Of a stretch of 64,000 nt of DNA, positions 7,905 to 16,906 are shown piece by piece. The translations under genes were made by a program, and so were the position numbers. Below the pieces are notes generated by a model. That model was not told where the DNA came from. It did not search any database and saw only the letters and a program-made list of their open reading frames with translations. The stretch spans positions 124,001 through 188,000 of the forward strand of contig NZ_PYON01000005.1 in the NCBI RefSeq assembly GCF_003026355.1, given 5' to 3'. This DNA is from Photobacterium kishitanii (lineage in GTDB: Bacteria; Pseudomonadota; Gammaproteobacteria; Enterobacterales; Vibrionaceae). Position 1 is the first letter of the stretch, and the number at the start of each line of letters is the position of its first letter.

Positions 7905-9812
7905 TTACTTCATTTCTTCAAACTCAGCATCTACAACATCATCATCTTTCGCGGTTTGTTGTTGGTTCGCGTCAGATTGTCCTTGAGTATTTGCTTGGGT
8001 TTGAGCCTGAGCATGTTCCATTATTTTTTGTGCCGCTGTCATCAGTGCTTGAGTTTGAGTATCTATTGCGGCTTTATCATCGCTAGATTTAACCGCTTCA
8101 AGTGCTGTGATAGCAGCTTCAATGTTTGTTTTCTCTGCTTCAGGGAAACTATCACCTGCTTCAGTCATTTGCTTACGGGTGCTATGAATCAATTGGTCTG
8201 CTTGGTTACGCGCAATGACTAACTCTTCAAACTGTTTGTCTGCGTCTTTGTTAGCTTCCGCTTCTTGAACCATCTTCTCAATTTCAGCGTCCGTTAAACC
8301 GCCTGATGCTTGAATAGTGATCTTTTGTGCTTTACCTGTCGCTTTGTCTGTGGCGGATACATTTAAAATACCATCCGCATCTAAATCAAATGTGACATCA
8401 ATTTGTGGCATACCACGTGGTGCAGCTTGAATGCCTTCAAGGTTAAACTGACCTAATGATTTATTATGTACTGCTTGTTTACGCTCACCTTGAAGAACAT
8501 GGATCGTTACTGCATTTTGATTATCTTCAGCAGTAGAGAACACTTGATTAGCTTTTGTTGGAATCGTCGTGTTCTTATCAATCAAGGTTGTCATCACACC
8601 ACCCATGGTTTCAATACCAAATGATAGTGGTGTTACATCAAGTAATAGCACATCTTTAACATCACCGGCTAAAACACCAGCTTGGATTGCAGCACCCATA
8701 GCAACCGCTTCATCAGGGTTGACATCTTTACGTGGCTCTTTGCCAAAGAAGTCTGTTACTACTTTTTGTACCATAGGCATCCGTGTTTGACCACCGACTA
8801 AGATAACATCAGTAATATCACTCACATTCAAGTTAGCGTCTTTTAATGCTAATTTTACAGGCTCTAGTGTACCTTGTACTAGGTCTTCAACCAGTGATTC
8901 CAATTTTGCACGTGTGATCTTAACATTCAAGTGTTTAGGACCTGTTGCATCCGCTGTAACGTAAGGTAAATTAACATCAGTCTGTTGTGCTGATGACAAT
9001 TCGATCTTCGCTTTTTCAGCGGCTTCTTTTACACGTTGCATCGCTAACGGATCATTTTTAAGGTCGATACCTTGATCTTTCTTAAATTCGCTCACAAGGT
9101 AGTTAATTAAGCGAGTATCAAAGTCTTCACCACCAAGGTGAGTATCACCATTTGTAGCTAGTACTTCAAATGTTTGTTCACCATCGACATTATCAATTTC
9201 GATGATAGAAATATCGAATGTACCACCACCTAAGTCGTAAACTGCGATCACACTGTCGCCAGTTTTTTTATCTAGACCATAAGCTAATGCTGCAGCTGTT
9301 GGTTCATTGATAATACGCTTAACATCTAGACCTGCAATACGACCAGCATCTTTTGTTGCTTGACGTTGAGCATCATTAAAGTAAGCCGGAACGGTAATAA
9401 CCGCGCCTGTTACTTTCTCACCTAAGTATTCTTCTGCTGTTTTTTTCATTTTCTTCAATATTTCAGCAGAAACTTGTGGTGCTGCCATTTTTTGGCCTTT
9501 CGCTTCAACCCATGCGTCGCCGTTATCTGCTTTTACAATTTTGTAAGGCATGATATCAAGATCGCGTTGAACTTCGTCATCGTCAAAACGACGACCAATT
9601 AAACGCTTAATCGCAAACAAAGTATTCTCAGGGTTAGTGACTGCCTGACGTTTTGCTGGTTGACCGACTAAGGTTTCACCATCAGTGTAAGCAATAATTG
9701 ATGCAGTGGTACGTTCACCTTCCGCATTTTCAATAACACGTGGTGTATCACCGTCTAAAACAGCAACACAAGAGTTAGTTGTACCTAAGTCAATACCGAT
9801 AATCTTACTCAT
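7905..9812 (-). CDS. dnaK: Hsp70 chaperone DnaK
   Basis: Full-length 635-residue Hsp70. The N-terminus [18 protein letters not shown] is the first phosphate-binding loop of the ATPase domain. The second signature ([14 protein letters not shown]) and the linker leading to [16 protein letters not shown] are intact, followed by the substrate-binding sandwich, helical lid and a Gln/Ala-rich tail ending [11 protein letters not shown], the conserved C-terminal DnaK motif. It folds and refolds proteins in the cytoplasm together with DnaJ and GrpE. The downstream partner here is a zinc-finger-less J protein and the upstream neighbour is ibpA, both on the same strand, so this is a stress-chaperone cluster. 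No grpE or canonical dnaJ is present in the window. Photobacterium profundum is recalled to have two dnaK copies; which one this would be is not decided here. Confidence 0.97.
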   Translation of the reverse strand: MSKIIGIDLGTTNSCVAVLDGDTPRVIENAEGERTTASIIAYTDGETLVGQPAKRQAVTNPENTLFAIKRLIGRRFDDDEVQRDLDIMPYKIVKADNGDAWVEAKGQKMAAPQVSAEILKKMKKTAEEYLGEKVTGAVITVPAYFNDAQRQATKDAGRIAGLDVKRIINEPTAAALAYGLDKKTGDSVIAVYDLGGGTFDISIIEIDNVDGEQTFEVLATNGDTHLGGEDFDTRLINYLVSEFKKDQGIDLKNDPLAMQRVKEAAEKAKIELSSAQQTDVNLPYVTADATGPKHLNVKITRAKLESLVEDLVQGTLEPVKLALKDANLNVSDITDVILVGGQTRMPMVQKVVTDFFGKEPRKDVNPDEAVAMGAAIQAGVLAGDVKDVLLLDVTPLSFGIETMGGVMTTLIDKNTTIPTKANQVFSTAEDNQNAVTIHVLQGERKQAVHNKSLGQFNLEGIQAAPRGMPQIDVTFDLDADGILNVSATDKATGKAQKITIQASGGLTDAEIEKMVQEAEANKDADKQFEELVIARNQADQLIHSTRKQMTEAGDSFPEAEKTNIEAAITALEAVKSSDDKAAIDTQTQALMTAAQKIMEHAQAQTQANTQGQSDANQQQTAKDDDVVDAEFEEMK

Positions 9813-9979
9813 ATTTTAATATCCTTTGTGCGCTGAGTTGATTAGTTTTTCTTATTCGAATCACGGCTTAATAGGTGTGCCGTTAAGGTCCATGAAAATC
9901 GTTCATGTGAGCCTTTGGAATAACAATAATCAATCCAACTAAATTTTTGAATAACCCATAATAGGGTTGAATAGTGACG

Positions 9980-10031
9980 GAGCTATTAGTCATAGCCTAA
10001 ATACAGGCGTTATTGGTGATGCTAATAGCTC
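9980..10031 (-). other. Long-range inverted repeat between ibpA and dnaK
   Basis: Perfect 10-base arms gagctattag / ctaatagctc separated by 32 bases lie between the ibpA stop and the dnaK start. A second dyad, aaccc-tatta-tgggtt, lies at 9953-9968. These may end ibpA transcription or form part of the dnaK leader. I could not pick out a convincing sigma-32 promoter for dnaK. Confidence 0.3.
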
Positions 10032-10068
10032 AACGTTATTACTAGAGGAGCACTTACAACGGCGAGTT

Positions 10069-10512
10069 TTACTCGGCAGTTGGTGCTACTGATGCTGATT
10101 GTCCAATTGCAATTTTACGTGGTTGCATTGCTTCTGGTACTTCACGGAAAAGGTCAATATGGAGTAGACCATTTTCTAGATTCGCACCAACAACACTTAC
10201 GTAATCAGCAAGTTGGAATTTACGTTCAAAGTTACGTTCAGCAATACCCTGGTAAATAAAGTTCTTGTCTTCTTCTGGTGCACGAGTACCAGTAACAACA
10301 AGCATATTCTCGTTTTGAGTAAGATCTAAACGCTCTTCAGAGAAACCAGCAACTGCCATAGTGATACGGTAGTTGTTCTCATCCGTTTGTTCGATATTGT
10401 ACGGAGGGTATCCCGCCGCTTGGGTTTTAGTACTGCTTGCTTCAACAAGGTTAAATAAGCGGTCAAAACCAATAGCGTGACGGTATAGGGGAGTAAAATC
10501 TACATTACGCAT
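10069..10512 (-). CDS. ibpA: Small heat-shock protein IbpA (Hsp20)
   Basis: IbpA binds unfolding proteins in the cytoplasm and keeps aggregates accessible to DnaK/ClpB. The 147-residue product starts [20 protein letters not shown], a typical IbpA N-terminus, followed by an alpha-crystallin domain ([24 protein letters not shown]) and a C-terminal tail containing the I-x-I-type contact motif (RKIAIG). The frame is open to 10536, but the ATG at 10512 has GAGGA 7 bases before it and the family N-terminus, so I use it. The leader is about 190 bases and carries a candidate thermometer. It lies on the same strand as dnaK-dnaJ, which fits a shared heat-shock regime. Only one ibp gene is seen. Confidence 0.93.
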   Translation of the reverse strand: MRNVDFTPLYRHAIGFDRLFNLVEASSTKTQAAGYPPYNIEQTDENNYRITMAVAGFSEERLDLTQNENMLVVTGTRAPEEDKNFIYQGIAERNFERKFQLADYVSVVGANLENGLLHIDLFREVPEAMQPRKIAIGQSASVAPTAE

Positions 10513-10545
10513 AAAACTATCCTCAATAATAAGCAATAGCCTTAG
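10513..10545 (-). promoter_or_regulatory. Candidate ROSE-like RNA thermometer over the ibpA ribosome binding site
   Basis: On the minus strand the last part of the leader reads gctattgctt, then 7 bases, then GAGGATAG and the ATG. A U(U/C)GCU element facing the Shine-Dalgarno is the hallmark of ROSE thermometers known from gammaproteobacterial ibpA leaders. A further stem (gaatcaat / attgattc, 10598-10623) lies upstream in the same leader. The pairing is inferred by eye and was not folded. Confidence 0.4.
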
Positions 10546-10707
10546 TTGTTTGTTAAGTGTGTCGTTATCGACTAGGCGACTTAACAGCGAACTAAGTGAA
10601 TCAATCCGTTAGGACATTGATTCGGTATAATAAGTGCTAATAAGGCATTCCCTAATAAGGCGAATCTTAATAGCGGTTTGAACTCCATCTGGCAGTTCGT
10701 GTAATTA

Positions 10708-10735
10708 ATATATGCTTCCGGTAAGTTTTCGTCAA
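10708..10735 (-). promoter_or_regulatory. Probable ibpA promoter
   Basis: On the minus strand TTGACG and CATATATT are separated by 15-16 bases, about 195 bases before the ibpA start. The -35 shares TTGA with both sigma-70 and sigma-32 consensus, and CATATA resembles the end of the sigma-32 -10. The sigma factor cannot be decided from the sequence alone. Confidence 0.45.
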
Positions 10736-11106
10736 TAGTTTTTGATTAGTTTTTCTAATGTTTTTTAACGATCACCATTAACATATTGATTTTTAAAAAC
10801 TATATCTACATAAAAAATGTACTGTGTTTTATTGTAAAGAGACCCTATTGATAATTCATCGACATTTAACCGTATCTTTACAGCCTCTTTATATATAAAT
10901 AAGGGCAAAAAAAGCATTTTCAATCCTTATATAGATCTATTAATGACCTAAACGAAATCAACGTTTTTTTCTGTTGCCGTTATCACATGCTAGCTATGAC
11001 AATGGGTAATATATTCGTTTTTAACCATGATTGAGATCTACTACACAGTATCCGTGATCAGTAAATACCAGTAACACAGAGTGTGAGGTTTCGCATTATT
11101 TACCTC
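10736..11106. other. Intergenic region between ibpA and sglT promoters
   Basis: AT-rich spacer of about 370 bases between the ibpA promoter and the sglT operator. No ORF, tRNA or strong hairpin was seen. Confidence 0.4.
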
Positions 11107-11122
11107 GTGATAACGTTTACAA
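11107..11122 (+). promoter_or_regulatory. GalR/LacI-family operator upstream of sglT
   Basis: gtgataacgtttacaa matches 10 of the 12 defined positions of the gal operator pattern GTGnAAnCGnTTnCAC, with the central CG in place. It lies 31 bases before the sglT ATG, a position where a bound repressor would block transcription. It fits control by galactose or a related sugar; the regulator gene is not in the window. Confidence 0.5.
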
Positions 11123-11153
11123 TTGGTTACAGTATTTATCATGGAGTTACATC

Positions 11154-12782
11154 ATGTCGTCTTACTTAGGGTTGTCGAGTATAGATATTGCAGTCTTTGT
11201 TATCTATGTATTAATTATTATTGGGGTAGGGTTATTTGTTTCTCGCAATAAAAAAGGACATACCAAAACCACAGAGGATTATTTCCTCGCGGGTAAATCT
11301 TTACCTTGGTGGGCGGTTGGTTCATCACTTATTGCGGCGAATATTTCAGCAGAACAGTTTATTGGTATGTCAGGCTCAGGCTATTCGATTGGCCTTGCAA
11401 TTGCATCTTACGAATGGATGTCGGCATTAACCTTGATAATTGTTGGTAAATATTTTCTACCGATATTTATTAGTAAAGGTATTTACACTATTCCTGAATT
11501 TGTTGAGCAACGTTTTAATAAAAATTTGAAGACTATTTTAGCGGTGTTCTGGATTGCACTGTATGTGTTTGTAAACTTAACGTCTGTATTGTATTTAGGT
11601 GGCTTAGCACTACAAACTATTCTTGGTATCCCTCTGGTTTATTCTATTTTAGGACTTGCCCTTTTTGCATTGGTTTACTCAATTTATGGTGGTTTATCTG
11701 CGGTAGTATGGACTGATGTTATTCAAGTCTTCTTCCTTATTGTTGGCGGTTTAATTACGACAGTGATCGCTGTACTTTATATTGGTGGTACGGATGGACT
11801 TTTGGGCGGTTTATCGCGTATGGCTGCCGCTGCACCTGAACATTTTACAATGATCCTTGATCAAGATAATCCGCAGTATATGAATCTACCTGGTATTGCT
11901 GTTTTAATTGGTGGCTTATGGGTTGCTAACCTTTATTACTGGGGATTTAATCAATATATTATTCAACGTACATTAGCTGCAAAATCAATTGGTGAAGCTC
12001 AGAAAGGTATTGTTTTTGCAGCGTTTTTAAAATTAATCGTGCCTTTCCTTGTTGTTATTCCTGGTATTGCTGCCTATGTTATTACTAACGATAGTGGTTT
12101 ACTTGCTGGTTTAGGCGATATAGGCCAAACCAATATTCCTACCTTTGCCCATGCAGATAAAGCTTATCCATGGCTAACCCAATTTTTACCTATTGGTCTT
12201 AAAGGTATGGTGTTTGCAGCTCTTGCTGCTGCGATAGTTTCGTCGCTAGCCTCGATGTTGAATTCAACCGCAACTATTTTTACCATGGATATTTATAAAG
12301 AATATATTTCACCTGATTCGAGTGATAGCAGATTGGTGAATGTCGGCCGTGCAAGTGCGATTATTGCATTGATTATTGCGTGTATTGTTGCGCCAATGTT
12401 GGGTGGTATTGGTCAAGCGTTCCAATATATTCAGGAATATACTGGTTTAGTTAGTCCTGGTATTTTAGCTGTATTCTTATTGGGTTTATTCTGGCATAAA
12501 ACGAACAGTAAAGGGGCAATTGTCGGGGTGTTATTATCAATCCCATTTGCACTGTTCCTTAAGTTTATGCCATTAAATATGCCGTTTTTGGATCAGATGA
12601 TGTATACCTTATTATTTACAATGGCAGTGATCGTGCTAGTGAGTTTAGGTAGCTCAACGTCAGCGGTAGATAAGAAAGCGATTGATTTAGATCCTGAGAT
12701 GTTTAAAACCGATAAGATGTTTAATCTTGGGGCTTATGCGATCTTAATTATTCTTGCTGTACTCTATTCGGTATTTTGGTAA
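11154..12782 (+). CDS. sglT: Sodium/galactose(glucose) symporter, SglT type
   Basis: A 542-residue solute:sodium symporter (SSS family, LeuT fold, 14 TM) that imports galactose or glucose with Na+ across the inner membrane. It is close along its whole length to the structurally solved V. parahaemolyticus vSGLT (543 residues). Shared landmarks are AANISAEQFIGMSGSGYS with Gln68, SYEWMS with Glu87 (sugar ligands Gln69 and Glu88 in vSGLT numbering), YYWGFNQYIIQRTLAAKS, and AAAIVSSLASMLNSTA, which holds the Na+ site serines. The ATG at 11154 has GGAG 8 bases upstream. A GalR/LacI-type operator precedes it. No other galactose gene flanks it here; the next genes are a CBS/nucleotidyltransferase protein and an exonuclease, which in vibrios I remember next to a different SSS transporter (acetate permease). 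Confidence 0.93.
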   Translation: MSSYLGLSSIDIAVFVIYVLIIIGVGLFVSRNKKGHTKTTEDYFLAGKSLPWWAVGSSLIAANISAEQFIGMSGSGYSIGLAIASYEWMSALTLIIVGKYFLPIFISKGIYTIPEFVEQRFNKNLKTILAVFWIALYVFVNLTSVLYLGGLALQTILGIPLVYSILGLALFALVYSIYGGLSAVVWTDVIQVFFLIVGGLITTVIAVLYIGGTDGLLGGLSRMAAAAPEHFTMILDQDNPQYMNLPGIAVLIGGLWVANLYYWGFNQYIIQRTLAAKSIGEAQKGIVFAAFLKLIVPFLVVIPGIAAYVITNDSGLLAGLGDIGQTNIPTFAHADKAYPWLTQFLPIGLKGMVFAALAAAIVSSLASMLNSTATIFTMDIYKEYISPDSSDSRLVNVGRASAIIALIIACIVAPMLGGIGQAFQYIQEYTGLVSPGILAVFLLGLFWHKTNSKGAIVGVLLSIPFALFLKFMPLNMPFLDQMMYTLLFTMAVIVLVSLGSSTSAVDKKAIDLDPEMFKTDKMFNLGAYAILIILAVLYSVFW

Positions 12783-12810
12783 TAGTACTGTTATGAGATG
12801 AAATAATGAA

Positions 12811-12840
12811 AGCAGATCATAAGATTTGCTCTCATTTTAT
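12811..12840 (+). terminator. Terminator after sglT
   Basis: agcagatc / gatttgct arms (one G-U pair) with a 4-base loop, followed by ctcatttta, 28 bases past the sglT stop. Confidence 0.55.
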
Positions 12841-12911
12841 TGTGATTTATCCAACAATCATGATGGTAACGATTACAAAATAATGGTTAAGTGATACGAG
12901 CGATTAATGAT

Positions 12912-14798
12912 ATGTCTGAAACCTTGATTCCTAATATTATTGAATTTATGGCCGCGGTTGATCCGTTCGATAAATTAACCCCAAAAACGTTACGCGATGT
13001 TGCTGGAATGATCACTATTCGCTATTTTGGCAAAGGTGAAGTGATTGATTTACAAGAAAGTGATCAGTTGTATTTATTACGAACTGGGGCGGTTGAGCAA
13101 CGGAACCTTGATGGTACTTTAAGGGCTAGATTAGCCGCAGAAGACTTTTTTGGTTTTTCTCGATTAACACAAGCTGAAACGAATACAGCCAGTGATCCTT
13201 ATACTATTACGGTGATTGAAGATGCGTTGATTTATTGTTTATCGATTAATGCGCTATTACTAAAGTTAAAAGATCAACCGGATGCTTTAGCCCATTTTGG
13301 ATCGCATGCGCAAAGTAGGCTTCAAAGTGGATTAAATGTTGTGTGGTCACAGCATGAGAAAGGGTTATTTTTTAAGCCGATTATCGATGTGCTTAATTCA
13401 CAAATAGTATTAGTTGAAAGTACCCAAACTATTCAGGCTGTTGCGAAAGCGATGCGAGTTAATGCCAACTCATCCTGCGCGTTTATTATGCAAAATAATC
13501 AATTTGTTGGGCTGATCACCGATAAAGATATGACTAAGCGAGTGGTTGCTGAAGGTATTCCGACCACAGAGATGATCACTGCAGTCATGACGGAAAATCC
13601 TTATAGTGTTAAACGTGGGGATTTAGTGATCACGGCGGCAGCGTTAATGATGCAACACGGAATAAAAAATATTCCAGTGGTTGATAACGGGATACCAATA
13701 GGGTTAATTACGCCATCGGATTTAGTGCAAAATCATCGTATCCAAGCAATTTTTTTAATTGATAAAATTAATAAGATCGAACGCTTAGAACAGCTCGCTA
13801 AACTGACTATTGAACGACAAGCTATTTTTGAAGCGTTAGTTGAAGCTAAAGTGGCCATTGGTGTGATTGGACAAGTAATGGCTATGATTATGGATGCCTA
13901 CAATCGGCGTTTAGTCGTGATGGCTGAAGTGTATTTAGGTGCCGCTCCGTGTGAGTATTGCTGGATAGTTGCAGGTTCACATGCTCGCAATGAAGTTCAC
14001 ATGCTTTCTGATCAAGATCACGGTTTGATTTTAGCTGATAATGCGACTGAGGCTGATAAAGTGTACTTTCACCATTTAGCCATGTATGTCAGTAAAGGGA
14101 TGGCACTATGTGGCTATGAGTTATGTAGTGGGCGTTTTATGGCGGTGACTCATAAATGGTGCCAGCCATTAGCAGTGTGGAAAACTTACTATCAAAAGTG
14201 GGCGATTAATCCTGAATATGATTTGTTACTTGAGATGAGTGTTTTTCTTGATAGTCGTTATATTACGGGAAACCCACAGTTAGTGAATGATTTACAAGCA
14301 TGTATGTGCCAACAACTGGTTCATAATGCGCGCGTGATATCAGCATTAGCGCGTAATGCCTTACTACAAAAACCACCGCTGAGTATTTTTAGAAATTGGG
14401 TCTTGGTTAAAGAAGGTGAAAACGCGAATACTCTCGATATTAAAAGCGCGGCATTGAGTATTATTGTAAACCTAGTACGCGTGCAATATTTACAACTCAT
14501 AGCACAATTATTTACCACGGATGGTGCTGTGGTCTATAAAGCTAATACTGAAGAAAGATTACAGTTATTGTTAGAGCACAAAGTTATTAATGAAGCGACA
14601 TTTAAGGACTTATTAGGGGCGTTTCAATTTATTTCTCAAATCCGTTATAGCCATCAACTTCAAGCATTACAGCAAGGTAAAATACCTAATAATCATATCA
14701 ACCCTAATGCGTTTAATAGTTTTGAGCGCACCCATTTACGCGAAACGTTTAAGTTAGTTACTAGCTATCAAGAAATAATGAAAATGAAGTTTTGCTAA
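12912..14798 (+). CDS. cNMP-binding/CBS-pair/DUF294 nucleotidyltransferase-like protein
   Basis: Signal-transduction type protein of about 628 residues. Domains in order: a cyclic-nucleotide-binding-like fold (roughly 30-125), two CBS domains (about 160-285; the second contains MMQHGIKNIPVVDNGIPIGLI), a GlnD-like DUF294 nucleotidyltransferase core with GSHARNE followed by SDQDHG (near 355-370), and the helical DUF294 C-terminal domain. The family is cytoplasmic, and its substrate is not established. A GTG at 12891 adds seven residues, but the ATG at 12912 gives the customary MSETLIPNI start; neither has a convincing ribosome binding site. The stop overlaps the start of the next gene (TAATG), so the two are translationally coupled. 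In other vibrios this pair accompanies acetate uptake genes; here the preceding transporter is SglT. Confidence 0.85.
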   Translation: MSETLIPNIIEFMAAVDPFDKLTPKTLRDVAGMITIRYFGKGEVIDLQESDQLYLLRTGAVEQRNLDGTLRARLAAEDFFGFSRLTQAETNTASDPYTITVIEDALIYCLSINALLLKLKDQPDALAHFGSHAQSRLQSGLNVVWSQHEKGLFFKPIIDVLNSQIVLVESTQTIQAVAKAMRVNANSSCAFIMQNNQFVGLITDKDMTKRVVAEGIPTTEMITAVMTENPYSVKRGDLVITAAALMMQHGIKNIPVVDNGIPIGLITPSDLVQNHRIQAIFLIDKINKIERLEQLAKLTIERQAIFEALVEAKVAIGVIGQVMAMIMDAYNRRLVVMAEVYLGAAPCEYCWIVAGSHARNEVHMLSDQDHGLILADNATEADKVYFHHLAMYVSKGMALCGYELCSGRFMAVTHKWCQPLAVWKTYYQKWAINPEYDLLLEMSVFLDSRYITGNPQLVNDLQACMCQQLVHNARVISALARNALLQKPPLSIFRNWVLVKEGENANTLDIKSAALSIIVNLVRVQYLQLIAQLFTTDGAVVYKANTEERLQLLLEHKVINEATFKDLLGAFQFISQIRYSHQLQALQQGKIPNNHINPNAFNSFERTHLRETFKLVTSYQEIMKMKFC

Positions 14799-15547
14799 TG
14801 GCTACCAATAATAAAGTCCTTTTTACGTTCCAGCGGCATCAATGGTGGCAACGCTTATTTGGTAATCATCTGCGTGATTTATATCAACGGCGGATTACCT
14901 TATTGCAGCAACACCCAGATTTACCTCCGCCAATTAAAGCGTTATTTAGTGCGCCGCTACCACAACCTTTAACGTTGATTAGCCAATGGCCATTATTAGC
15001 GATTGATTTTGAAACCACAGGGTTTGATGCGCAGCAAGATCAGATTTTATCGGTAGGGTATGTCTCTATGATGGTTAATGCTGTAGATCTCAGTACGAGT
15101 GTTAATGAATTGGTGAACTCTACAGCAATTATCAAACCAGATAGCGCGGTGATTAATCATATTGATCATGCAATGTTATTACAGGGACAGGCACTCGATG
15201 AGGTGATGATGCGGTTGCTGGTGGCATTAACGGGAAAAGTCGGTATTGCCCATGGCAGCTTTATGGAACAAGGGTTTATTAGTACTTATTTACAGCATAA
15301 ATATCAACTTCATGACTGTCCATTATTGTGGCTAGATACGTTACCACTGTATCAATCTTTATATAACACCCAAATATTACATCATGATGCCCGTTTAGGC
15401 AGTGCGCGTTGTAGTGTAGGTTTACCCGAATATCAGGCACATAATTCACTATTTGATGCGATAGCTTGTGGTGAGCTATTAATGGTATTAATACATAAAA
15501 TCTATGGTAATAAGGCGCCTAATTTTGGCCAACTTCTTAAGCGGTAA
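14798..15547 (+). CDS. DnaQ-like DEDD 3'-5' exonuclease
   Basis: RNase T/DnaQ-superfamily exonuclease of 249 residues. The ExoI motif DFETTG (Asp70, Glu72) is clear; the ExoII region follows with GIAHGSFMEQGF, and the ExoIII motif with HNSLFDAIA supplies the final His/Asp ligands. These proteins remove nucleotides from the 3' ends of DNA or RNA with two metal ions. The N-terminal 65 residues form a basic helical extension outside the core fold. The start is the ATG that overlaps the preceding TAA (TAATG); a TTG at 14792 is the alternative. Coupling to the DUF294 protein is a recurrent arrangement in gammaproteobacteria and suggests the two act together, but the joint role is unknown. Confidence 0.85.
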   Translation: MATNNKVLFTFQRHQWWQRLFGNHLRDLYQRRITLLQQHPDLPPPIKALFSAPLPQPLTLISQWPLLAIDFETTGFDAQQDQILSVGYVSMMVNAVDLSTSVNELVNSTAIIKPDSAVINHIDHAMLLQGQALDEVMMRLLVALTGKVGIAHGSFMEQGFISTYLQHKYQLHDCPLLWLDTLPLYQSLYNTQILHHDARLGSARCSVGLPEYQAHNSLFDAIACGELLMVLIHKIYGNKAPNFGQLLKR

Positions 15548-15694
15548 CAGTATCATTATGAACTATCGATGTGGTTATGATTTGACGGTTATTATGGCTT
15601 AATTACGTTTATAAACATCACACCATGTACTCATGCTCTACACTGAAATTAAAGCGATATTTCGTTTTGGTTTGCTAGTAAGGGATTCAATAGC

Positions 15695-16903
15695 ATGAGT
15701 ATTTTTATCCGGCGTTATTTACCGGTAGTGATTTTATTGTTGTTTGTGGGCTTATCCGCAGCGCTATTATTAAATCGGCCACAGACTCAACAAAAAATCG
15801 TCGAAACCATAGTGCCTGTGCTTGAAGTGATGGCGGTGAAAAAGCAACAATTAGCATTTAATGTTAGCTCCTATGGTATGGTTAAGCCAAAGCATCAAGC
15901 AGAATTAGTCGCGCAAGTGAGTGGCGTTGTTAACCGTTTGTCGCCTGCTTTTGCGGTAGGGCAGTTTGTCCGCAAAGGTGAGGTATTAGCCCATTTAGAT
16001 GACGCTGATTATCATGCTGATCTCGCTCAAGCCGAGGCAACATTCGCTCAAGCAAAGGCACTCTTGGCGCAAGAAATTGCTCGTGGTATCGTGGCAAAAA
16101 AAACCTTAAGTCATATCTCTACAACTAAGCAATCAGCGTTAGGGTTGCGTATTCCTCAACGAAAACAACAACAAGCTAATGTTAAATTTGCTCAAGCAGC
16201 ATTAGCTCGGGCGCAACGGAATGTTGCTCGCACTATTATTACTGCCCCATTTGATGGTTTAATTACTGAAAAACATATCAATGTTGGCAGCCATGTCAAT
16301 ATTGGTGAGCAATTAGGGATTATATACGGTACTGATGTTGCTCGTATTCGTCTTCCTGTTACCCCTCAAGCTTTTTCATTTATTGATCCAAATTCGCCTA
16401 ATACAACAGTCATTCTAACCAATGAGCACCATGGCCAAGATTTTCAGCATTGGACAGCACGTTTTATCGGTACAGAGGGCGTGATTGATCCTCAAAGTCG
16501 AATGGTTTATCTCATTGTTGATGTTATTGATCCTTATCAACGGCGCTTATCTATTCAACAACGAACCGGTGTATTAAATTTTGGGGCTTTTGTGACGGCT
16601 AAAATTGCAGCGAAGCCGATTGCTAATGCGGTTAAATTACATCGGCATGTGATTCGAAATGATCAGGTGGTATTAGTCAATAGTAATGGTTTAACTCAAA
16701 TGCGGAAAGTGGTGGTTGCGCGTACGGATCTTAAATATGCCTATATCAGTGCGGGATTAGAAGATGGTGAATTAGTGTCGCTAACTTGGCCTGATAATTA
16801 TTTAGAAGGGACAGCAGTAACAACCGTTTTAAATCCACCTCAATTCATTGAGCAACCTCCACTGACGGTTATTCATTCTAAGGACGTAGATAACGGAGAG
16901 TAG
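15695..16903 (+). CDS. RND efflux periplasmic adaptor subunit (HlyD/MexA type)
   Basis: Membrane fusion protein that links an inner-membrane RND pump to an outer-membrane channel. A single N-terminal hydrophobic segment (LPVVILLLFVGLSAALLL) anchors it; there is no lipobox cysteine. It is followed by the split lipoyl/barrel-sandwich halves (SYGMVKPKHQAELVAQVSG; TIITAPFDGLI), a coiled-coil hairpin of alternating Gln/Ala-rich helices (about 110-175), and a beta-barrel. AAGGGA lies 9 bases ahead of the ATG. Three bases separate it from the pump gene, so they form an operon. No outer-membrane TolC gene is in the window, so a shared TolC is likely. Confidence 0.9.
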   Translation: MSIFIRRYLPVVILLLFVGLSAALLLNRPQTQQKIVETIVPVLEVMAVKKQQLAFNVSSYGMVKPKHQAELVAQVSGVVNRLSPAFAVGQFVRKGEVLAHLDDADYHADLAQAEATFAQAKALLAQEIARGIVAKKTLSHISTTKQSALGLRIPQRKQQQANVKFAQAALARAQRNVARTIITAPFDGLITEKHINVGSHVNIGEQLGIIYGTDVARIRLPVTPQAFSFIDPNSPNTTVILTNEHHGQDFQHWTARFIGTEGVIDPQSRMVYLIVDVIDPYQRRLSIQQRTGVLNFGAFVTAKIAAKPIANAVKLHRHVIRNDQVVLVNSNGLTQMRKVVVARTDLKYAYISAGLEDGELVSLTWPDNYLEGTAVTTVLNPPQFIEQPPLTVIHSKDVDNGE

Positions 16904-16906
16904 TGA

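Noticed and set aside
7785..8222. 145-codon plus-strand frame overlapping the 3' end of dnaK
   Set aside because: It is antisense to a highly conserved dnaK coding region, Cys/Phe/Leu-rich without domain character, and has no ribosome binding site.
9813..9980. Sigma-32 promoter directly before dnaK
   Set aside because: No clear CTTGAA / CCCAT pair with 12-15 base spacing; the dyad aaccc-tatta-tgggtt was not enough to call it.
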